Positions 18,760 to 27,600 of a stretch of 64,000 bases of DNA are shown in pieces (the first letter of the stretch is position 1; every line of letters begins with the position of its first letter). The notes under the pieces were generated by a model that had not been told where the DNA came from, ran no database searches, and saw only the letters and a program-made list of their open reading frames with translations. Made by a program: the position numbers and the translations under genes. The DNA is from Massilibacteroides sp. (GTDB lineage: Bacteria; Bacteroidota; Bacteroidia; Bacteroidales; Tannerellaceae). The stretch lies in contig NZ_JAQWCQ010000001.1 of the NCBI RefSeq assembly GCF_028705895.1, forward strand, positions 62,001 through 126,000. The letters run 5' to 3'.

Positions 18760-18912
18760 ATGAAAAGAACATTCCAACCTTCCAACAGGAAAAGAAAGAA
18801 CAAACATGGCTTTCGTTCAAGAATGGCTACGGCTAACGGACGCAGAGTATTGGCCGCTCGTCGTGCAAAAGGAAGAGCTAAACTTACTGTATCTGACGAA
18901 TACAACGGATAA
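18760..18912 (+). CDS. rpmH: 50S ribosomal protein L34
   Basis: This ORF is too short for the track. It encodes 50 residues beginning [20 protein letters not shown] and continuing with the Arg/Lys-rich '[19 protein letters not shown]', an unmistakable L34. L34 binds 23S rRNA in the large subunit. The usual 44-46 residue core is followed by a short acidic tail SDEYNG. It has a consensus promoter and its own terminator, so it is a single-gene transcript. rnpA and dnaA, which flank rpmH in many bacteria, are absent here, which is normal for Bacteroidetes. Confidence 0.98.
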   Translation: MKRTFQPSNRKRKNKHGFRSRMATANGRRVLAARRAKGRAKLTVSDEYNG

Positions 18913-18941
18913 TCCGAAGATCGTTTGATTAATGAATAAAG

Positions 18942-18971
18942 AAAGGTATCCTCAAAAGGGATGCCTTTTTT
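18942..18971 (+). terminator. Rho-independent terminator after rpmH
   Basis: AAAGGTATCC, a short loop, then GGGATGCCTTTTTT form a ten-base stem (one G-U pair) followed by a T run, about 30 bases after the rpmH stop. Confidence 0.8.
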
Positions 18972-19127
18972 GCTTATCTGCATTCAATCACATAGCCCGC
19001 TATGCTCATTCACAGGCTCTAAAAAAACGCGCAGAAACGCGAGCGTAATTTTCTCAAATCAGAGAGGGCTTTACGATTGCCCTTTTCAGCCGATAACAAC
19101 ACACAAAAAAATGGATAGTACACAAAG

Positions 19128-19147
19128 AAAAATATAAAGGTTATTTT
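19128..19147. repeat. Copy 1 of dispersed ATAAAGG motif
   Basis: AAAAATATAAAGGTTATTTT. The same 17-base stretch AATATAAAGGTTATTTT recurs at 19751-19767, and the core recurs in inverted form at 20142 and 52253. It lies 77 bases before the 288-bp element. Confidence 0.6.
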
Positions 19148-19223
19148 GGATCAGGCAAAATATCCGGTTGTTATGGTAATCATCCATCGTGATACGTCTA
19201 TACTGCAAACTGGCATTTTAAAG

Positions 19224-19511
19224 ACCAATGTCATCAACTCAAACTTCTTGCTCCACTTTAGTCTTACTATTCATCGAATAATTCCGGCTGAAAGCCGAGT
19301 ATATATCAGCCCAACACAACGTGTTGGGTAATAGGACACCCTTCCTTTGCGGCCTGAAAGGACAGTATAAACCTGTCCTAACATCTGCTATGTTGCCCCT
19401 TCAGGGCGCGAGACTCGTTCTACATCCTTCCCAACGCGTTGCGTTGGGTTATAATATAGCAGGTTTTCAGCCTTAAAACCAAACTGTATAGCTTAAGTTG
19501 ATGACATTGGT
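19224..19511. repeat. 288-bp MITE-like element with 16-bp terminal inverted repeats and internal hairpins
   Basis: The left end reads ACCAATGTCATCAACT (19224-19239) and the right end is its exact reverse complement AGTTGATGACATTGGT (19496-19511). Inside are several perfect hairpins: CCCAACAC-AAC-GTGTTGGG (19310-19328), AGGACAG-7-CTGTCCT (19359-19379), GCCC-5-GGGC (19395-19407) and CCCAACGC-GTT-GCGTTGGG (19430-19448). The first and last are near-copies of one another. There is no transposase. The structure fits a non-autonomous mobile element or a structured RNA element. I cannot see target-site duplications. Confidence 0.65.
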
Positions 19512-19750
19512 TTAGAAACTACGCTGAGCAGAGGCTTCCAATAAAATCAATCCCGCTCATATTGCTGATTTACAATACATTAAAATCAATCGAATAGTTT
19601 TTATTTTTGTGTTTTGTTTTGACAAATAGATACTTTTTTCGTTCTTTTGCTTACGCGTAAAAAATGCCCATCCTTGTTTTTTTGATTTATAGCATCGTTT
19701 TAGACCAATAAATATTGTATTTAGACTAAAACAGCCCGTTTTTTACCGAA

Positions 19751-19788
19751 AATATAAAGGTTATTTTTTGAAAAATATCCTTTATATT
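19751..19788. repeat. Inverted-repeat copy of the ATAAAGG palindrome
   Basis: AATATAAAGGTTATTTTT (19751-19768) faces AAAAATATCCTTTATATT (19771-19788); the arms match at 17 of 18 positions with a two-base gap. The left arm is identical over 17 bases to the copy at 19131-19147. Confidence 0.65.
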
Positions 19789-20024
19789 CAAAAAAAGAAT
19801 AGAATCTTTTTCCAAAAAGAATAGGGAGATTTTATCCATTGCCTTTTTTTGTTCAATTTTGATAATTCAAAAAAACAGGCATGCCGTATCGTGCGTTTTA
19901 AGTGCGGTTTTTCGGTGTTTGTTTTTCGGGTACATATATTGTCATTTTATTTAATAAAGCGTGTTAAAACAACGCTATTGAAGCCGACGACAATTTGTCT
20001 GAAAATGACAAGTTTTGCTATTAT

Positions 20025-20054
20025 TTTGTTTTTTACTTCGCTTTTTTATATTTG
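20025..20054 (+). promoter_or_regulatory. Orphan promoter-like sequence
   Basis: TTTG at 20025-20028 and TATATTTG at 20047-20054 with an 18-base spacer resemble the Bacteroidetes promoter. The next gene starts 366 bases later and has its own promoter, so this could drive a small RNA or a long leader. Chance matches are possible in such AT-rich sequence. Confidence 0.35.
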
Positions 20055-20141
20055 CTGTCCACGATTTGTTTTAACCTATCGAGGTAATCCCATTAAAAAA
20101 CGACATAATCCAAGTGTATAACAACCGGAGTTTCGGACTGA

Positions 20142-20172
20142 AAAGGATATAATTGGACCTTTATATTTTCGG
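20142..20172. repeat. Copy of the dispersed palindrome
   Basis: AAAGGATATAATTGG is followed directly by CCTTTATATTTT. The 16 bases AAAGGATATAATTGGA are identical to those at 52261-52276, 32 kb away. The right half is the reverse complement of the AAAATATAAAGG half seen at 19749. Confidence 0.6.
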
Positions 20173-20360
20173 GTAAAATATGTTTCTGATTATCAGTGAT
20201 TTACAAAACGCCTTTTGGGGTGGAATTCAAGCCTTTTTTCTTTAGATATACCAACCGGATATTCTACTTGTCCGCCTCTTTCTGTAAAAGACTTTTCACT
20301 TTCTGAAAACACCTCTGTTTGGTACCTAATTCCGAATTAAAAGATGTGTTTGCCGGAGGT

Positions 20361-20394
20361 ATTGCTCCTATGTAATGTTTTTTTTCTACTTTTG
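20361..20394 (+). promoter_or_regulatory. Promoter of the PASTA-rluD-ddl operon
   Basis: TACTTTTG at 20387-20394 fits TAnnTTTG exactly. ATTG at 20361-20364 is a weak -33 with a slightly long 22-base spacer. Transcription near 20401 places the true start at ATG 20420, not at the track ORF start 20375, which lies upstream of the -7 element. Confidence 0.6.
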
Positions 20395-20419
20395 TCATGC
20401 TTATTATAAAAGAATAGGA

Positions 20420-21046
20420 ATGAAGGATTTTCTTGTTAAGCTGATAAAGAACCCTTTTGTGGTTAATTTTCTTTTGATGTTTGCAGTTTTTGGTCTACTC
20501 ATTTTCGGAACGTTGAAGTGGTTAGACCGTTATACTCATCATAATGAAGTGGTGGTAGTGCCGGATGTGAAAGGCCTTACAATAGAAGACGCAGCATCTT
20601 TCTTTGAAAATAATGGCTTACGATATGATATTATAGATTCTGTTTTCTCTAAGGACGTAGCTCCGGGAACAATTGTGGAATTGAAGCCGAATGCAGGTTC
20701 GAAAGTAAAGGAAGGGCGTATTGTATTTATTACGCTTAATGCCTTAGGGGCGCAGATGGAAACAATACCTGATGTGGAAGATATGTCCTTTCGTCAGGCT
20801 TACGCTTTGCTTAGAGCACGCGGGTTTGAAACTGTGGAGATCGAGTACGTGCCTGGTGATTTTAAAGATTTAGCCATGGCGGTGGAATTACGTGGTCGCG
20901 TATTACGTAGCGGAGAAAAGGTGCCTTTGACTTCTCCTTTGATTCTGAAGGTTAGCAATGGTGAAGACGAAGTACTCCCTGAAGATTCTTTGGGGTTGGA
21001 CCAGCCTGTGAAGTCTTTGGATAGTGAAGACGAGAAGTGGTTTTGA
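20420..21046 (+). CDS. Membrane-anchored PASTA-domain protein
   Basis: A 208-residue protein starting at ATG 20420 (MKDFLVKLIKNPFVVNFLLM); the earlier start in the track lies upstream of the promoter. One membrane helix (about residues 13-32, 'FLLMFAVFGLLIFGTLKW') is followed by PASTA repeats: 'VVVPDVKGLTIEDAASFFEN' and 'METIPDVEDMSFRQAYALLR', with a third, weaker one near 'DLAMAVELRGRVLRSGEKVP'. PASTA domains bind peptidoglycan fragments or beta-lactams and are usually attached to Ser/Thr kinases or class A PBPs; this one has neither, as is common in Bacteroidetes. A Glu/Asp-rich tail ends the protein. The gene is separated by one base from rluD and is in an operon with ddl, so a wall-related role is reasonable but not proven. 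Confidence 0.88.
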   Translation: MKDFLVKLIKNPFVVNFLLMFAVFGLLIFGTLKWLDRYTHHNEVVVVPDVKGLTIEDAASFFENNGLRYDIIDSVFSKDVAPGTIVELKPNAGSKVKEGRIVFITLNALGAQMETIPDVEDMSFRQAYALLRARGFETVEIEYVPGDFKDLAMAVELRGRVLRSGEKVPLTSPLILKVSNGEDEVLPEDSLGLDQPVKSLDSEDEKWF

Positions 21047-21047
21047 T

Positions 21048-22121
21048 ATGGATGATTTCATAGAAGATATAGACGATCTGGAAGATGACGGTGTGTTTGA
21101 CCCTGCCTCAGAACCGGAAGAATCTATGTATGAACATTTTCGCTTTACCGCAGACAAAGGACAATCTTTGTTGCGCGTTGATAAGTTCTTAGTGGATCGG
21201 ATGATGGGGGCAACACGAAACCGGATTCAGTTAGCTGCCGAAGCAGGTTGTATTCTGGTGAACGGGGCGCCTGTAAAAAGCAATTATCGGGTTAAACCCT
21301 TAGATGTAGTGTCGCTTGTTATGGCACGTCCCCGACGTGAACTTGAAATTATTCCCGAAGATATTCCTCTTAATATAATGTATGAAGATGCGGATTTATT
21401 AGTTGTAAACAAACCCGCAGGATTGGTTGTGCATCCCGGACATGGAAACTATACCGGTACGTTGGTGAATGCATTGGCCTGGTATTTAAAAGATGACCCG
21501 GCTTATGACCCCTCTGATCCGAGACTTGGATTAGTGCATCGGATTGATAAAGATACATCCGGTCTGTTAGTTGTCGCCAAGAAACCGGAGGCAAAGGCTG
21601 ATCTGAGTCTGCAGTTCTTTAATAAGACAACAGAACGGACATATCATGCTTTGGTCTGGGGTATTATCCGTGAAGAAGAGGGCATAATCGAAGGAAATAT
21701 TGCCCGCAATCCTCGTGACAGGATGCAGATGATGGTTTTCCCCGAAGGCGATCAGGGTAAATCAGCAGTAACACATTACCGGGTGCTGGAACGTTTAGGT
21801 TATGTAACGCTTGTGGAATGTCGTCTGGAGACAGGACGTACTCATCAGATACGTGTACACATGAAATATATCGGGCATACCTTATTTAATGATGAACGTT
21901 ATGGCGGCCACGATATATTGAAGGGAACTACATTTGCAAAATATAAACAATTTGTGCAGAACTGCTTCATGCAATGTCCGAGACAGGCTTTGCATGCCAA
22001 AACGTTAGGCTTCAGGCATCCCTCGACAGGAGAAAACATGTCTTTCGACTCGGAAATCCCAGTCGATATGGAAGGGCTGATACAACGTTGGCGTATGTAT
22101 GCAAATACTAAAGATTTATAA
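21048..22121 (+). CDS. rluD: RluD-type 23S rRNA pseudouridine synthase
   Basis: A 357-residue enzyme from ATG 21048 (MDDFIEDIDDLEDDGVFDPA); the GTG at 21024 lies inside the upstream gene and is less likely. After an acidic N-terminal extension comes an S4 RNA-binding domain (about 35-95, 'LLRVDKFLVDRMMGATRNRI'), then the RluA/RluD catalytic domain with the active-site Asp in 'LVHRIDKDTSGLLVV' and 'ETGRTHQIRVHM'. The family isomerises uridines in helix 69 of 23S rRNA during large-subunit assembly. RluC or RluA specificity cannot be excluded by sequence reading, though the S4 domain and length favour RluD. The gene is one base after the PASTA gene and one base before ddl. Confidence 0.92.
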   Translation: MDDFIEDIDDLEDDGVFDPASEPEESMYEHFRFTADKGQSLLRVDKFLVDRMMGATRNRIQLAAEAGCILVNGAPVKSNYRVKPLDVVSLVMARPRRELEIIPEDIPLNIMYEDADLLVVNKPAGLVVHPGHGNYTGTLVNALAWYLKDDPAYDPSDPRLGLVHRIDKDTSGLLVVAKKPEAKADLSLQFFNKTTERTYHALVWGIIREEEGIIEGNIARNPRDRMQMMVFPEGDQGKSAVTHYRVLERLGYVTLVECRLETGRTHQIRVHMKYIGHTLFNDERYGGHDILKGTTFAKYKQFVQNCFMQCPRQALHAKTLGFRHPSTGENMSFDSEIPVDMEGLIQRWRMYANTKDL

Positions 22122-22122
22122 A

Positions 22123-23109
22123 ATGAAGAAGAATGTTGCCATTGTTGCGGGAGGAGACTCCTCCGAAATTGTTATTTCATTAAAGAGTGCGGCAGGACTC
22201 TCAACTTTCATTGATAAAGAAAGATATAATCTGTATATTGCAATCCTGAAAAAGAGTGAATGGGTTGTACAACTGCCGGATGGAACAAACACAGCGATCG
22301 ACAAAAATGACTTCAGTTTTCAGGAAAACGGATTCATTAAAAAGTTCGATTTTGCATATATAACGATTCACGGCACTCCTGGAGAGGATGGCCGTTTGCA
22401 AGGTTATTTTGATATGATCGGAATGCCCTATTCTTCTTGTAATGCTTTGGTGAGTGCTATTACATTTAATAAATATGTATGTAATGGCTATCTGAGAGGC
22501 TTTGGGGTGAAGGTGGCAGATTCAATTCGTCTGTTCAGAGGGCAGACTGCCGATACAGATGAAGTGGTAGCTCGTTTAGGCTTGCCTTTGTTTGTGAAAC
22601 CCAATGTTGGCGGAAGTAGTTTTGGTACAACAAAAGTGAAAGCGGCTGCCGGATTGCAGGATGCGATAGCGAAGGCTTTTGCGGAAGGCGATGAGGTGAT
22701 CATGGAGCAGTTTGTTGCCGGAAAAGAAGTGACAAGTGGTTGTTACAAAACAAAAGAGAGCTCAGTTTTGTTGCCTTTAACAGAGGTGGTGACCGGAAAC
22801 GATTTTTTTGATTTTGATGCAAAATACAATGGACAGGTAGAAGAAATAACGCCTGCTCGTATATCTGTTGAGATGACAAAAAAGATACAAAACGAGACAT
22901 CGCGAATTTATGATTTGTTAGGCGCATCGGGGATTATTCGGATTGACTATATTATTCCTCAGAATGGAGAGCCGGTTATGCTGGAGGTAAATACCACTCC
23001 GGGCATGACTGCTACCAGTTTTATTCCACAACAAATCCGTGCTGCCGGATTGGATATAAAAAACGTCATGACGGAGATAATTGAAGATGTATTGCTAAAA
23101 AGAAAGTAA
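22123..23109 (+). CDS. ddl: D-alanine--D-alanine ligase
   Basis: A 328-residue ATP-grasp enzyme from ATG 22123 (MKKNVAIVAGGDSSEIVISL). It joins two D-alanines for the peptidoglycan stem peptide in the cytoplasm. Diagnostic segments are 'ITIHGTPGEDGRLQGYFDMI' (N-terminal domain), 'LFVKPNVGGSSFGTTKV' (ATP-grasp nucleotide loop), 'EQFVAGKEVTSGCY' and the metal-binding 'LEVNTTPGMTATSF'. Length is typical. The start codon follows the rluD stop by one base, and the acyltransferase gene follows 16 bases later, so the four genes from PASTA to acyltransferase appear to be one operon. I cannot read Ddl versus D-Ala-D-Lac specificity beyond noting an ordinary family member. Confidence 0.95.
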   Translation: MKKNVAIVAGGDSSEIVISLKSAAGLSTFIDKERYNLYIAILKKSEWVVQLPDGTNTAIDKNDFSFQENGFIKKFDFAYITIHGTPGEDGRLQGYFDMIGMPYSSCNALVSAITFNKYVCNGYLRGFGVKVADSIRLFRGQTADTDEVVARLGLPLFVKPNVGGSSFGTTKVKAAAGLQDAIAKAFAEGDEVIMEQFVAGKEVTSGCYKTKESSVLLPLTEVVTGNDFFDFDAKYNGQVEEITPARISVEMTKKIQNETSRIYDLLGASGIIRIDYIIPQNGEPVMLEVNTTPGMTATSFIPQQIRAAGLDIKNVMTEIIEDVLLKRK

Positions 23110-23125
23110 AAAATAAATATAGATT

Positions 23126-24289
23126 ATGGATAAAGAATCGGTACCCTTAAATTTCGACGAGATTCGTCCCGTGAATAACGACGAAGTAAAAGGCGCGATA
23201 GAGGAGTTAATTACTAACGAAGATTTTGAAAGAGCTTTTCGCTATTTGAAACCAGACTTGGACTGGGAGGCTTTCTCTAAAGTTATGAGGGCTTGCAAGA
23301 CGAAGGAAGAGTTTAAGGCGTTGTTGTCTTATGATGCGGTTTCTACAGTTGCCCGGAAAACAACCTTTTCGTTAACAGTCTCCGGAAAGACCCGTTTGCC
23401 GGAAGATAATTCTCCTTGTACGTTTATTTCCAATCATCGGGATATTGTGCTTGATGCCGCGTTCCTGAATGTGATGCTTTATGACGTTGGTTATGGCATG
23501 ACTCAGATAGCTATCGGGGATAATCTGTTAATCCGTCCCTGGATTAAAACCTTAGTTCGCTTAAATAATAGCTTTATCGTAAAGCGTGGAGTTTCTGTCC
23601 GTCAGATGCTTGAGGTGAGTGGAACCCTTTCTGCCTATATCCATCATACGATCAAAGAAACGAAAGAATCTGTATGGATTGCTCAGCGAGAAGGACGAGC
23701 TAAAGATTCGGATGACAAAACGCAGGCCAGTATTCTTAAAATGCTGAACATGGGAGGAGATGCCGGCATATTAACAAATCTGATGTCTCTTAATATTGTG
23801 CCCGTATCTATCTCATATGAATACGATCCTTGTGATTTTCTGAAAGCGCAGGAATTCCAACAAAAACGTGATAACCCTGATTTCGTAAAATCACAACGCG
23901 ATGACCTGTTGAGTATGGAGACCGGTATATTATATGATAAAGGACGAGTACATTTTACAATGTGTTCTCCAATCAATGAAAAACTACAGAATCTGGACCC
24001 GGACATGGATAAGGCGGAATTATATTCCTCTGTGGCTACAATTATAGACAAAGAGATCTATAAGCACTATCGTTTCTATCCCGGCAACTATGTGGCCTAT
24101 GATCTGCTGTACGAAACACGAGATTTCGAGACTAATTATAGTCTTAAGGATAAAGCGGAGTTTGAAGATTATTTGCAGAAGCAATTAGATAAAATTGTAA
24201 TACCGGATAAAGATGTACCATTTCTTAGAAAAAAAATATTAGAAATGTATTCCAATCCACTAAAAAATAACGTAGAAACAGCCGACTGA
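23126..24289 (+). CDS. Lysophospholipid acyltransferase-like (PlsC-superfamily) protein
   Basis: A 387-residue protein of the glycerol-phosphate/lysophospholipid acyltransferase superfamily. Block I is 'FISNHRDIVLDAAFL' with the catalytic His and Asp (spacing as in hemolysin-type Bacteroidetes acyltransferases), block II is 'NNSFIVKRG' and block III is 'WIAQREGRAKDSDD'. About 80 residues precede the catalytic domain ('FDEIRPVNNDEVKGAIEELI'), and roughly 100 follow it. It probably acylates a glycerol- or amino-lipid in the inner leaflet of the cytoplasmic membrane; the substrate is not determined. No membrane helix is obvious, so it may be peripheral. It is the last gene of the PASTA-rluD-ddl operon. 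Confidence 0.82.
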   Translation: MDKESVPLNFDEIRPVNNDEVKGAIEELITNEDFERAFRYLKPDLDWEAFSKVMRACKTKEEFKALLSYDAVSTVARKTTFSLTVSGKTRLPEDNSPCTFISNHRDIVLDAAFLNVMLYDVGYGMTQIAIGDNLLIRPWIKTLVRLNNSFIVKRGVSVRQMLEVSGTLSAYIHHTIKETKESVWIAQREGRAKDSDDKTQASILKMLNMGGDAGILTNLMSLNIVPVSISYEYDPCDFLKAQEFQQKRDNPDFVKSQRDDLLSMETGILYDKGRVHFTMCSPINEKLQNLDPDMDKAELYSSVATIIDKEIYKHYRFYPGNYVAYDLLYETRDFETNYSLKDKAEFEDYLQKQLDKIVIPDKDVPFLRKKILEMYSNPLKNNVETAD

Positions 24290-24308
24290 TCTCACTTCCT
24301 TTAAATTA

Positions 24309-24395
24309 CCTGTTGTACGTTTTTATGGTGGAACAAGTCTCCCTCATCGGGGGGGGAGGGAGGGGTTTGTCCTCAAAACCATAGGTTTCGTACAG
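24309..24395. repeat. GC-rich imperfect palindrome with G-run (possible G-quadruplex)
   Basis: Outer arms TGTACG/CGTACA and ATGGT/ACCAT enclose inner arms GGAACAAGTCTCCCTC and GAGGGAGGGGTTTGTCC. The centre contains eight G residues (24349-24356) followed by AGGGAGGGG, which could fold as a G-quadruplex in DNA or RNA. It lies about 60 bases upstream of the promoter of the large secreted protein, just after the acyltransferase gene, and may also act as a terminator or mobile repeat. Confidence 0.55.
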
Positions 24396-24453
24396 GAATC
24401 CCTTAAAAACAGATAAAAAATGGGGAGATGATGCGGAAAATTATCATTAAATG

Positions 24454-24484
24454 GTTGCTCATATAAAAGTTATCATTAATTTTG
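24454..24484 (+). promoter_or_regulatory. Promoter of the large DUF6383-like gene (GTTG-N19-TAATTTTG)
   Basis: GTTG at 24454-24457 and TAATTTTG at 24477-24484 with 19 bases between closely fit the consensus. Transcription near 24491 gives a leader of about 110 bases, longer than usual here, AT-rich and without an evident structure. Confidence 0.6.
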
Positions 24485-24602
24485 CTACGTGAAAAGACAT
24501 TTGTTTTGTAAGTTCTTCATAAGAACGATTTGCTCTTAACTGTTGTTTTTTGCTTGAATTATAAGAATTTGTATTTCTATTATTAATATTAATTTATCAA
24601 TT

Positions 24603-27600
24603 ATGAAGAAAAAGTTTTTTACTTTATTAGCTGCTGCAGCATTCCTTTTAGGAACCGCTGTGCCTGCTTTTTCTGCTGTACCCCATACTACTATTGCGTC
24701 AGGAGCGATGGTTGGGGGAGATGCGGCAAATATGGTGGTTGGTGCAAATAGAGGTTTGTATCACATTACCAATGTGGATACGGCGGGTGTTCCTCAGGGT
24801 GTTTTGTATGTGGATAATACAGGAAACACGGGAGCTGTTTCTATTGAAAATCCTCTTACAAGCTCGAAGTTCTTGATGGAGTCATTATGGTGTGTGGAGA
24901 TAACGACTGAAGCACAAGGGAAAAATCCATCTTTCAGCTTTTTGAATAAGGCTTATGGAGATAATTTGCGCGCGGAAGAAAAAGCAGTTTCTTCTTTGAC
25001 TTTAGATGGAACATTAAGTGACTGGAAATTTTCTAATGTTTATGGCGAAAATGTTGCATTAGAAAAAGTACAACCTCTTTATTCTTATATTAATGGTAGC
25101 CAGGCAATTGTTTTGGTGGAGGGCGCTGGTGGTGTTGGTACGGTTGGAACAGCTATCGCTGACGTGACTGAAATCGAAGCTAAGGCAAATTCATTCAATC
25201 CAGCTATTAGCACAATAGGAGGTGGAAATGCTACGATGCTTTTCTTTACATTGAATGAGGCTACTCCTATCGTTCTTACTGCAGATCAATTCAATACGAA
25301 GTTGGGCATTGAGCCAACAGCTACAGGTCAGAAGTTGACTTTTGATCCTGATAGAAACGTGGGTTCTAACCCGTTTACAGAAAATGTATTGAAGGCTACA
25401 AATGTTGCAACTAATACTGGTGGTGCTGATTGGTATTTGAATTTGCAAAATACAGATGGTAAATATCTTCGCGTAGATACCTCTGTGGTTAATAATACTG
25501 GTAACTACTTCTTGACATTCAAATTTACTGATAGAATTGAAGATGGAACACTCCCTGCTGGTCAGTTGCATCCTGTAAACTTGACAAATCAGTATGCTTT
25601 CCGTTTTGTTTATTTCCCATCTCATGATAGCTTGATTATTAATGTTAAAGATGTTCTTCAGTCAAGTAAGACTTTGGAAAGTGCGCTTACTCCTGTTAAG
25701 TTGTTCTGGGAAATCGATGCTTTACTTGGTGTGGGTGCTCATGGCGATAGTGAAGGAAAATTACAATCTTCAGACGATGTTTATTCTGACACTCGATTGA
25801 TTGACTTTACTTATGTGGTTCTTCAGGATTTGAATAACAATAAAGTTGTAACTATCGGTGAGCTTCCTTCTCAAACTCGTATTTCTTTAGGCCTGGGAGA
25901 TTGTAAAGCTGCTGTAAATAAAACTTCATTGCAAGGTTTGTATACAATTCAAAATAAGGAAGGTAAATATTTGCAAGTTCCTATCTATACAGATACACTT
26001 ATGACTGGTAAAAGAGTTGCTCAATGGGTTACTTTAGAGTCTTATGTAGATCCTATGGAATTGCCTTCTTTCCAATGGGTAGTTGAAAAAGTAAGATCTA
26101 ACGATACAGATAATATTTCTTTGATTAAAATCACAAACCGTGAATATGCTAACAATGCTGAAGTTGAAACAATTCAATTGTGGAAAGATAAATCAACGAC
26201 TCTTTTTGATGCTGAATTAGCTGCTAATGCGGTTGGATTTACAGAAGTTCCTGAAGCGAAGAGATTGGATCCATATTTGGGATACAAATATGTTCCTGAA
26301 GATATTGCTAAGTTGAGAACTTATACATTCAATTATCTACACGAATTGGATCAAAACACATACTTGTCTGTAAAGAACAGCCAAAGCGATTCTTTATTAT
26401 ATGTTCAAAAAGATAATGCTGACGGTTTTGAATTAGTCCCTTACCACCATAGCTATACAGCTGCTAATGGTTGGAGTGTAAAACCAGTTGATTATGGTTA
26501 TACTGGAAGCATTGAAAAAATCAATAACAAAGCTTATGCTGCGAAGTTGGTAAGAACTGCTTATGTGTTGAAAATTAAAGAAGGAAACAAGATCTATAAC
26601 ACAAATAAAGTTGTAGTTGTTGATAAAGAAGGTCGTTACGCTGTAACTCCTGATAACAACAACGCGATTTCCGCAGGTGATAGTGCTGTATTCTATCTGA
26701 AAGCAAATAATACTAAAGATGGTATTAACTACTATGCATTGGTTGATACTGCTTCGTTTACAAAGAATAATTTTGTTCAAAACGGTAACCTTGATAGAGT
26801 AACTGTTAAGGGAGGTGTGACTGATCACAATTTGTGGTTGAAAGTTCAGAACCATTATGAAGTTAGAACTTCTGCATTTGCTGTAGAACCTAACGAAGAG
26901 CCTTTATACAGAAGGTTCAACAGAACGGTTGATGGAATTGAAAATGGTGCTACTAATTTCTATGATGATGTAGATCTACCTGTAAACTTGAGATTCTTCC
27001 GCGTGAACAACGAAAGCGAATTCTTGTATGAAGATGAGCACCATCCTAAGTATTCTGAAGGGAAAGGTATTAACTTCCTTGGTTATAGACACGAAGCTGA
27101 CTTTTCAATCAAAGACGAGCTTAGCGAAGATTTAATCAAAGAGCGTACTACGTTATTTGTAGATACTGCATTCGTTAACAGACCTGCAACTGAGGGTGCT
27201 GAATTTGATACCCCAAAACCTCAATATCTGATTGGTGTTGGTGTCTATGAAGTAGAAGGATTTACAACTGAAATTCCTTGTGAGCCCTCAGTTACAACTC
27301 CAAGTTACTATCGTGGTCGTTACCTAATCAATGCAACTGACTCAGTTTACGGTGCAACTCGTAATTCTTTGACAAACTGGACAAGCAAATGGCAAGGAGG
27401 ATGGGGAACCTCGAATATTGATCATTCAAAAGATAACAATAAAGATGGTATCAACGATTATATCTGGGATACTAAATGGGAACGTTTAGCATTTGTTGAT
27501 GCAGTTCGTTTGTATGACACGCTTTACGTATTGAATGGTGCTACTGAATATGCAGATCCTATTGACTTTGCAAAATTAAAAACTGATAAAAGAGTACATG

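Larger units (their letters stand above)
18972..20386. other. Long intergenic region rich in inverted repeats, no convincing gene
   Basis: About 1.4 kb between the rpmH terminator and the next promoter. The track ORFs here (61 and 90 residues) start at unusual codons and resemble no protein. The region holds the 288-bp element at 19224-19511, copies of a dispersed palindrome (19128, 19751, 20142), an orphan promoter-like sequence at 20025-20054, and long A/T homopolymer runs. A hairpin with arms GAGGGC/GCCCTT sits near 19063-19085. I found no tRNA or known structured RNA. Confidence 0.6.

Noticed and set aside
19146-20121. ORFs of 61 and 90 residues in the intergenic region (19146-19331, 19849-20121)
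   Set aside because: Non-ATG starts, no ribosome-binding context and no protein-like composition; the first lies over the inverted-repeat element.
20375-20419. N-terminal extension of the PASTA protein
   Set aside because: It would start upstream of the -7 promoter element at 20387-20394; ATG 20420 fits the membrane helix.
24694-24876. Shadow ORFs inside large genes, e.g. 24694-24876, 36671-36859, 45691-45912
   Set aside because: They run inside well-supported coding frames and have no independent features.
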